NCBI GenBank assembly: GCA_036276695.1
Contig: DASUOI010000028.1
Coordinates: 1-11,379 of the forward strand
DNA from: JANWLD01 sp036276695
GTDB taxonomy: Bacteria; Patescibacteriota; Saccharimonadia; Saccharimonadales; 2-12-FULL-41-12
Direction: 5' to 3'
DNA: 11,379 nucleotides
A program made the position numbers and the translations under genes. The notes under the pieces are model-generated. The model saw nothing but the letters and a program-made list of their open reading frames with translations, did no database searches and was not told the origin of the DNA. Positions 5,963 through 11,379 of the stretch are shown piece after piece; position 1 is the first letter of the stretch; each line of letters starts with the position of its first letter.

Positions 5963-8900
5963 GTGAAAAAAACAAGCTTATTTGCGTTTCTACTACTAGG
6001 CTCTTTGGGCTTTTTTAATATATTTTCAACACAAAGTGCCGAGGCCGTGGTAACCGGGACCTTCCCGCGCGATAATAACTGGGTTTTGTTGTCCAAATAT
6101 AACTGCCCGGGACATTGCCTGGATACGCCGAGCGCTAGTTTTAGAGTGTTTTACAATACAAATAGCAGTTCTTATCAAAATAATAATAACTTTTCAGTCA
6201 CCATACAAGTTATTTGCCGGGGCGGTACGTCAAAGCCGGGCGGGGGCATGAAGTTCGGCAGCAACGGCAGAAAAGACTGGCATCACTGTAACGGAGCTTT
6301 ATCTACCAGCCCGAATTACTCTATATCCCAGACTATTGGCAAAGGAGAACTTAAAAATGCGGCAGGCGCCCCAGGACTTACCAGTCAATATAAGTATGCT
6401 GATTTAAATGCGAAAGTAGGTAATAACTCGGCGGATATAATTGCCATAATAGTTCATGCTAACAACGGCGGAAAAGTTACATTTGAAGAAGTGCCGGGTG
6501 GGGTGGTTAATGAAGCATACGGAGGCAACAGCAATAACTATACTGGCCATGGAAGTGGCCCTCAAAATGGACCATATCCTGATCTTACAAGCGATCGTAC
6601 TGGTACAGCTTTCGCTATGTTTCAAAATACAGGAGGATCATATAGTCGAAACTTTGACTTATTTTTTAAAGCGGATTGCAGGATAGAAGGTAATACGCCC
6701 GTAAAGCTTAGGTGGTACGATGCCGATAAAAACACCGGTACCAACCCGCATGATTTAAAGTTTGACTTATACGACCAGACTGCTGGTGATTATGTATTCC
6801 GTAATTATGAAAGCGGACTCGGAGGCAATGATAGTTATCGCCATAAAACCTTTACTATAAAACCCGACCACCAGTATAAATGGACATGGAAGGGGGTCTC
6901 AAATACTAACGGAATACAGATATGGATGCCATTTAACGAATTTGCGGCCGATATTGAGTGTAGTAAACCGGCAGGAAAAATTCATAAGGTACAGTGCAAC
7001 AACATTCGGATTTCAGGATACGATACGGCTAATCCTTCAAAGAATGTCAGGTTTATACTAAGAAAGGGCAACGGCTCGGGAGTAATAACTAAATCAGATA
7101 ATAAGTGGTCAAATAACAATCCGAAATGGTACACGACCGGCCTGAAGAACACGTTCAAAAGCGCCTACCCTAACAAAGTTACTCTTGATTTATTGGTAGA
7201 TATTGAAAACGATGGCTCGTTTGTAAAGGTTGATACCTGGAAAGGCGCAAAGCCTTGCGGAAGCGTTGACCCGAATATAAAAACACGGTGCAACTTCTTG
7301 CAAGTCACTGATGGAAGCGGTCTATACACTACGCCTAATGGCAAACAGTGGGAAACAAGGACATACGTAAGGGTGACAGATGGTCACGGGCCCAACCATG
7401 CTTTCACTGAATCCCATGTACTGGTCCATAGAGATGGCCAGCCGGGTAGTCCCCAACCGGTAATTGATCAGACAAAAACCTGGAACTACACGCCTAAAGA
7501 AAAGCGAGTAAAAATAGAAGTCACAAGAAAATATCGCCACCTGAATGGTTCAAATTGGGTTTTAACTACTTATGATCAAAACACTACATACCATACCTGC
7601 TATACCGCGTCTTGCAGTTTAGATATCACTAGCAAAGTAGAAACTAAACCTGACGGGGTAAAGGGTGGCGAAGGGTTTGAAGTGAATGCGACAGTCACTG
7701 ATCTTGCAGGGTCTCCTGGCGCGCCGGCGGAAGCCTTGCCGCTATATTTCGGTATTGACGGACACCCCTTGGTTCTCTCTACCGATGGGGGCAGCCCAGT
7801 CAGTTTTTGGACGGGAGTCCATGCATATTATGAAGGCGGGGAAAACAACCTTGGAGGGGATTCTTTATCCGTAGGACCTCTTGGTGTAACTGCTCCTAAT
7901 ACGATTAATCATTATAATATTTCCGCTAGTCTGCACTATAATGGTTTGTTCTGGCTGGATGGATGTACAACTAACTTTGATGTTTACAAACAATTTGACC
8001 TCAGCCCCCATGCCACATCTGTAACTTTAAAGTATGATCCTCCCGGTCCAGACCCGGAGATTGTAGATTATGAAGAACCTAATAAAGTTGTATTGAGTGG
8101 GAGTGTTAACAACACCGCTCCGAACCCTGCCACGGTTTCTATACCTGTAACCCGTACTATAACTAAAGATCCGCCCGGACATCACACTCCCTACTCAACT
8201 GATACGGACCCGTATTCTTTGGGCAATCAGACTATCACCTATAGCGCTGGCGTGTCTAACCCTCAGCTGGGAGACCAGTATTGCGGGGAAATAAGCGTAG
8301 CGCCAGCTCATGGCTGGCAAGGGCCTGGAGGGTCTGGCGACAGATATGTCATTGACTCGGGCAGGTCCGATGGAGGATATCCGGATAATTGTGATGTCGT
8401 AGCCAACCGCCCCTATCTACGTGCCTACGGAGCAGATGTAACCGCCGGTAGCCGGTTCATTGACGGCAATGGCGCCTGCAATTCCAACCCCAGTCCAATC
8501 AAAGGCTATCTGTCCAGTCGACCGAACAAGAGCGGCGCCGGTAGCCAATTGGCTGCTATAGCTATGCAGGCCATAGAAGGCTTTCGGACGGCCAGTCTTA
8601 GAACCTCAGCTCCCACCGCCCCGGACGGCCTGAGCTTTGGCAACGAAGACCCGGCTGACGGTCACTACCAAGGCACGCCTATCTGCTCCACCGACTTCTA
8701 TAATGAAACCCAGGCCGATGAAGGGGAGAAGAAGAACGTGGTCAGCTCCGGGTCATTGACCCCGCACTCCCACCCGGGATACGACCAGACTCTATATGAC
8801 GGCAACCTGGTACTGAACGGCACTGGCGGAAGCCCTTTCAACGGCAAGAAGATAATCTACGTCAACGGCAATGTCCGGATAACCAGCGACATAGCCTTCA

Positions 8901-9343
8901 ATGGCTTTGCCGACCCGCTGGAAGCTCCGTCCTTTACCTTGGTAGCCAGCGGCAATATATACATCTCTAAGAATGTTAACCGTCTAGACGGCATATACGT
9001 AGCCCAGGCCCGAGGCGACGGCTCCGGCGGAACTATCTACACTTGCTCCAAGGCGACCGAGTTTGACCAGTACCGGGCCGGATCGACCGAACTGCTGGAC
9101 AATTGTTATGACGATGCTCAGCTGACGGTCAACGGCGCCTTCATAGCCAATGACGTCGAGTTCCTAAGGGTATATAAGTCTGTCAGGGACTCTGAAGACG
9201 ACCATCTGGAGACAGCTTCCAACACTGATGCCGCCGAAGTCTTTAACTACACCCCAGAGATATATCTATCGCCGCCACCGTTCGCCGCCAGCTCTTCATC
9301 GATAGATACTCAGTTCTACACTACATTGCCGCCGATATTGTGA
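5963..9343 (+). CDS. Giant secreted multidomain surface protein, 1126 residues
   Basis: No named family is recognised. The GTG start gives a textbook signal peptide (residues 1-28): KK, a hydrophobic core, and cleavage after AEA. The mature protein has no later membrane anchor. After an N-terminal domain (about 29-235), three modules of about 90-110 residues are each bounded by cysteines: C239 to C333, C345 to C432, and C443 to C546/C551. They look beta-rich and Asn/Thr/Gly-rich. Ig-like beta regions follow (about 551-800). From about residue 815 (NRPYLRAYGADV) to the end is a distinct module with short repeating beta strands (IIYVNGNVRITSDI, FTLVASGNIYIS, LTVNGAFIAND), suggesting a beta-helix or pectin-lyase-like fold, and a hydrophobic Pro-containing tail (YTTLPPIL). 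This last part is GC-richer and favours C-ending codons. A role as adhesin or pilus-associated surface protein is inferred from export, modular build and the adjacent pilM operon; it is not shown. Confidence 0.85.
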   Translation: MKKTSLFAFLLLGSLGFFNIFSTQSAEAVVTGTFPRDNNWVLLSKYNCPGHCLDTPSASFRVFYNTNSSSYQNNNNFSVTIQVICRGGTSKPGGGMKFGSNGRKDWHHCNGALSTSPNYSISQTIGKGELKNAAGAPGLTSQYKYADLNAKVGNNSADIIAIIVHANNGGKVTFEEVPGGVVNEAYGGNSNNYTGHGSGPQNGPYPDLTSDRTGTAFAMFQNTGGSYSRNFDLFFKADCRIEGNTPVKLRWYDADKNTGTNPHDLKFDLYDQTAGDYVFRNYESGLGGNDSYRHKTFTIKPDHQYKWTWKGVSNTNGIQIWMPFNEFAADIECSKPAGKIHKVQCNNIRISGYDTANPSKNVRFILRKGNGSGVITKSDNKWSNNNPKWYTTGLKNTFKSAYPNKVTLDLLVDIENDGSFVKVDTWKGAKPCGSVDPNIKTRCNFLQVTDGSGLYTTPNGKQWETRTYVRVTDGHGPNHAFTESHVLVHRDGQPGSPQPVIDQTKTWNYTPKEKRVKIEVTRKYRHLNGSNWVLTTYDQNTTYHTCYTASCSLDITSKVETKPDGVKGGEGFEVNATVTDLAGSPGAPAEALPLYFGIDGHPLVLSTDGGSPVSFWTGVHAYYEGGENNLGGDSLSVGPLGVTAPNTINHYNISASLHYNGLFWLDGCTTNFDVYKQFDLSPHATSVTLKYDPPGPDPEIVDYEEPNKVVLSGSVNNTAPNPATVSIPVTRTITKDPPGHHTPYSTDTDPYSLGNQTITYSAGVSNPQLGDQYCGEISVAPAHGWQGPGGSGDRYVIDSGRSDGGYPDNCDVVANRPYLRAYGADVTAGSRFIDGNGACNSNPSPIKGYLSSRPNKSGAGSQLAAIAMQAIEGFRTASLRTSAPTAPDGLSFGNEDPADGHYQGTPICSTDFYNETQADEGEKKNVVSSGSLTPHSHPGYDQTLYDGNLVLNGTGGSPFNGKKIIYVNGNVRITSDIAFNGFADPLEAPSFTLVASGNIYISKNVNRLDGIYVAQARGDGSGGTIYTCSKATEFDQYRAGSTELLDNCYDDAQLTVNGAFIANDVEFLRVYKSVRDSEDDHLETASNTDAAEVFNYTPEIYLSPPPFAASSSSIDTQFYTTLPPIL

Positions 9344-9363
9344 ACCGTCAGGCATATATAAAA

Positions 9364-9379
9364 TTTAGGATTGCCTAAA
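9364..9379. repeat. Short inverted repeat over the pilM -35 element
   Basis: TTTAGG (9364-9369) and CCTAAA (9374-9379) flank ATTG. The repeat overlaps the -35 hexamer TTGCCT. It could be an operator or a weak hairpin ending the giant-protein transcript, but no T-tract follows, so I do not call it a terminator. Confidence 0.35.
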
Positions 9380-9398
9380 ATAATGCTTATGGTAGAAT
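9371..9398 (+). promoter_or_regulatory. Promoter of the pilMN operon with extended -10
   Basis: TTGCCT (9371-9376), a 16-bp spacer and the extended -10 TGg-TAGAAT (9390-9398) form a good sigma70-type promoter. Transcription would begin near 9405, leaving a leader of about 100 nt before pilM. The TTATGGTA core resembles the proposed GNAT promoter at 3689-3696. Confidence 0.65.
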
Positions 9399-9441
9399 TA
9401 CAGTGTGTAATATCTTCTCTATTGCGAGAGGGTGGGCAGCA

Positions 9442-9507
9442 ATGATAAGACAAAGAAACAGAAAATATACAAACTATCAAAAAATTCAATATGGAGCCGA
9501 TAAATGA
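9442..9507 (+). CDS. Possible 21-residue leader peptide upstream of pilM
   Basis: ATG 9442 opens a 21-codon frame encoding a basic, Gln/Tyr/Asn-rich peptide (MIRQRNRKYT then NYQKIQYGADK). It is preceded by a purine-rich GAGGG (9428-9432) nine bases upstream. Its TGA (9505-9507) overlaps the pilM ATG (9504-9506) as ATGA, the usual arrangement for translational coupling. A small hairpin, CTCT (9417-9420) with AGAG (9427-9430), could mask its Shine-Dalgarno sequence. It may be chance: pilM has its own GGAG at 9493-9496. No family is recognised. Confidence 0.3.
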   Translation: MIRQRNRKYTNYQKIQYGADK

Positions 9508-10544
9508 GCTTGCTTAGCGGTGTTTCAGAATTCTTCGGCCTTGATATTGGTACTACTGCGGTCAGGGTTGTTCAGCTGACTAATAGCCCCAACAACAAGC
9601 AGCTTCTTCGTTACGGCGCCCAAGCAATAGATGAAAAAACTTCGCTTAGTGATTCAAAAGTAGACCAGCAGAATCTGGCTAAAGCAATCCGGGAATTACT
9701 CTCAAAGTCTGGTGTAAGAACTAAAAATGTAGCCGTAGGATTGCCCTCTTCCCGCGTTTTTACTGCAATAGTCGACATAGAAAGGCTATCCTCGTCAGAG
9801 CTTGGCAAAACTATTCATTATCAAGCCGACTCAATAATACCTACCCCTCCGGATGAATCAAAAGTTGACTGGGCTATGCTTGGCGACTCCCCTGTAGATG
9901 CTAATAAAGTAGAGGTTTTAATAAGCAGCGTTCCTAACGAATATGCGGAATCCAGGCTAGATATTTTGGAGTCCATAGGGCTTAATGTCATTTCTTTTGA
10001 GCCTAATAATCTTGCTCTACTTAGGGCTATTGTGCCCCAGGGCACTACTGCTCCGCACATGGTAGTCGATGTCGGCAACAAAAGTTCGGATATTGTGATA
10101 ACTATGCAAGGCTCGCCAAGACTCACCAGGTCTGTACCTACCGGCGCGGAGGCGTTGATAAGATCCGCGTCTCAAAATTTGAATGTTGATGAAGCCCAAG
10201 CTAGAGAATTTGTATTCAAGTTCGGCCTCAGCAAGGATAAGATAGAAGGCCAGGTTTTTAACTCTATAGTTAACACCGTCGATATGCTTACTTCGGAAAT
10301 AGGCAAGTCCATTAAGTTTTTTAATAGTCGCTATCAGGATGCCAAGCTGGAAAGAATGATACTAACCGGCGCAGCATCAGTTCTACCTGAATTTCCTTTG
10401 TATTTAGCTAACAAATTCGGCATGGAAGTAGAGATTGGCAATGCATGGAACGGTGTGCGGTATCCGCAAGAACGACAAAATGAACTATTTTCAGTATCTA
10501 ACTCCTTCGGCGTAGCAGTAGGTTTGGCGGAGAGGAACGAGTAA
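9504..10544 (+). CDS. pilM: Type IV pilus assembly protein PilM
   Basis: PilM is a cytoplasmic actin-like ATP-binding protein that binds the N-terminal tail of PilN and links the pilus motor to the inner-membrane alignment complex. At 346 residues it has normal family length. The first phosphate loop is FGLDIGTTAVRVV (11-23), following the short MSLLSGVSEF start typical of PilM. The second phosphate motif is VVDVGNKSSDIVI (187-199, Asp189), and the adenosine-binding motif is MILTGAASVLP (285-295). The middle has the usual VGLPSSRVFT (near 77-86) and FEPNNLALLRA stretches. GGAG (9493-9496) lies seven bases before the ATG. The stop codon directly abuts the pilN ATG (TAAATG), so the genes are co-transcribed and probably coupled. 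Confidence 0.95.
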   Translation: MSLLSGVSEFFGLDIGTTAVRVVQLTNSPNNKQLLRYGAQAIDEKTSLSDSKVDQQNLAKAIRELLSKSGVRTKNVAVGLPSSRVFTAIVDIERLSSSELGKTIHYQADSIIPTPPDESKVDWAMLGDSPVDANKVEVLISSVPNEYAESRLDILESIGLNVISFEPNNLALLRAIVPQGTTAPHMVVDVGNKSSDIVITMQGSPRLTRSVPTGAEALIRSASQNLNVDEAQAREFVFKFGLSKDKIEGQVFNSIVNTVDMLTSEIGKSIKFFNSRYQDAKLERMILTGAASVLPEFPLYLANKFGMEVEIGNAWNGVRYPQERQNELFSVSNSFGVAVGLAERNE

Positions 10545-11336
10545 ATGATACAACTTAACCTTTTGCCAGATGTAAAGATGCAATACATCAATGCGCGCAG
10601 GCGCAAGAGGCTGATATTAGGTGCTTCTATCGTAGTATCCGCGTTCTTTTTAATCTTATTTATATTGCTGTTTGTTTACGTAAGGTTTGCCCAGCAAAAA
10701 CATATGACGAATCTAAGTACGGATATAGTCGCGAAAACCTCAGAATTACAATCCAAAAGCGAAATAAATAAAATACTAACTGTTCAAAATCAGCTTATAA
10801 GTCTTCCAGGTTTGCATGACGAAAAGACCATAAGCTCCCGGCTTTTTGATTATCTTCAGCAACTTACTCCTTCGGACGCTACCATCTCGGACGTAAATAT
10901 TGATTTTCTTGAAAACAAAGTTGTAATTGAAGGCAGCGCCCAACAAATTAGCGTAGTAAACAAGTTTGCCGATACATTAAAATTTACTGGGTTCATAGTT
11001 AACGAAAAAGACAGCGAAGGACAGCCCCAGCAGTGTGAGCTGGGAAGCATTGAACAAACCTCAGAGGTAATTAACGAGGAACAAGAAGGAGTAAGAGGGC
11101 TTTGCCGCGCATTTTCAGAGGTCGTGCTGGCTGAGTTTGCCCTTAGCGACGAAGATGACAACGCTTCAGGGGTTACTTATAAGATTGAATTTAACTTTGA
11201 TGCGAAAATATTTGAAAATATCGAACCGGCAGAAGGTAAGAAATCAGTGGAATTAGTAGTCCCTAATATTGTAAGTACCCGCTCTGCTACAGAAAGACCG
11301 GATGAATTATTTGTTCCGCAAGGAGAAGATGAATAA
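10545..11336 (+). CDS. pilN: Type IV pilus assembly protein PilN
   Basis: PilN is a bitopic inner-membrane protein of the pilus alignment complex, with a cytoplasmic tail that docks on PilM and a ferredoxin-like extracytoplasmic domain that pairs with PilO. The N-terminus IQLNLLP (2-8) is the conserved PilM-binding motif. A basic RRRKR stretch is followed by one membrane helix (about 24-47) and a predicted coiled coil (50-85). The PilN core is visible at 97-147 (SSRLFDYLQQLTPSDATISD, then VVIEGSAQ). At 263 residues it is longer than many PilN proteins (about 180-220). The extra length is an acidic loop (about 152-190) holding two cysteines (C164, C187) and an acidic tail after the final strand (YKIEFNFDAKIF, 212-223). 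An AGAGG (10531-10535) precedes the ATG. Confidence 0.92.
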   Translation: MIQLNLLPDVKMQYINARRRKRLILGASIVVSAFFLILFILLFVYVRFAQQKHMTNLSTDIVAKTSELQSKSEINKILTVQNQLISLPGLHDEKTISSRLFDYLQQLTPSDATISDVNIDFLENKVVIEGSAQQISVVNKFADTLKFTGFIVNEKDSEGQPQQCELGSIEQTSEVINEEQEGVRGLCRAFSEVVLAEFALSDEDDNASGVTYKIEFNFDAKIFENIEPAEGKKSVELVVPNIVSTRSATERPDELFVPQGEDE

Positions 11337-11379
11337 TATGCCACAAAAAAGAATATCTACCAAAAAAATAGCCATAGAC
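11329..11379 (+). CDS. Start of a third pilus-operon gene, probably pilO (3' end outside window)
   Basis: Only 17 codons are inside the window, encoding a basic start (MNNMPQKRISTKKIAID). ATG 11329 overlaps the pilN end by eight bases and sits three bases after AGGAG (11321-11325). A second in-frame ATG at 11338 sits twelve bases after it. Either start could be used. Type IV pilus operons usually run pilM-pilN-pilO, and PilO has a short basic cytoplasmic tail before its membrane helix, so PilO is the likely identity. The visible residues alone cannot prove this. Confidence 0.5.
   Translation, partial: MNNMPQKRISTKKIAID

Noticed and set aside
9350..9376. AGGCA/TGCCT pair after the giant gene as a terminator
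   Set aside because: A five-base stem with a 17-base loop and no T-tract; a shorter inverted repeat in the same place is reported as a repeat only.
1..11379. CRISPR arrays, tRNA or rRNA genes, transposases, toxin-antitoxin pairs
   Set aside because: No regularly spaced direct repeats, cloverleaf-like sequences or recognisable mobile-element proteins were found by reading both strands.

Overview
The window most resembles a genome of the Candidate Phyla Radiation (Patescibacteria), probably a Saccharibacteria (TM7) relative. This is an inference from gene style: a compact pilM-pilN type IV pilus operon, a very large exported protein of unknown family directly upstream of it, short intergenic gaps, moderate GC and frequent extended -10 promoters. 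TGA is used as a normal stop (for example at 9341-9343), which argues against the UGA-recoding CPR lineages. No tRNA, rRNA, CRISPR array, insertion sequence or attachment site was seen. No gene-free stretch exceeds 300 bases; the longest are about 180 bp (4496-4673) and 160 bp (9344-9503).

Layout. (1) 2-997, plus strand: a membrane-anchored serine beta-lactamase/transpeptidase-like protein whose frame is still open at the left window edge. It meets the next unit tail to tail, both stop codons sharing one CTAG. (2) 3633-994, minus strand: a probable operon of ychF (ribosome-associated ATPase), an ABC ATPase and an ABC-2 permease resembling the YadG/YadH exporter pair. (3) 3634-3727: a short divergent promoter region with a near palindrome. 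(4) 3728-4495, plus strand: a GNAT acetyltransferase with a Pro-rich N-terminal extension, closed by a strong intrinsic terminator (4510-4552). (5) 4571-5417, plus strand: a single gene with its own good promoter, encoding an unrecognised exported protein. Its N-terminus carries the same ADPTPP motif, at almost the same position, as the GNAT protein. (6) 5449-9343, plus strand: a two-gene operon of a small TPR-like single-pass membrane protein and a 1126-residue secreted protein made of Cys-framed beta-rich modules plus a GC-richer C-terminal module. (7) 9371-11379, plus strand: a promoter, a possible 21-codon leader ORF, pilM, pilN and the first codons of a third gene, probably pilO.

How the genes may work together. 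PilM and PilN form the cytoplasmic and inner-membrane alignment platform of a type IV pilus. The giant exported protein and its TPR-like partner end just before that operon and may be a surface or pilus-associated module; this is inferred from proximity only. The best candidates for something undescribed are the shared N-terminal tag on two adjacent, otherwise unrelated proteins (3728-3823 and 4674-4772) and the TPR/giant-protein pair with its compositionally mosaic C-terminal module.
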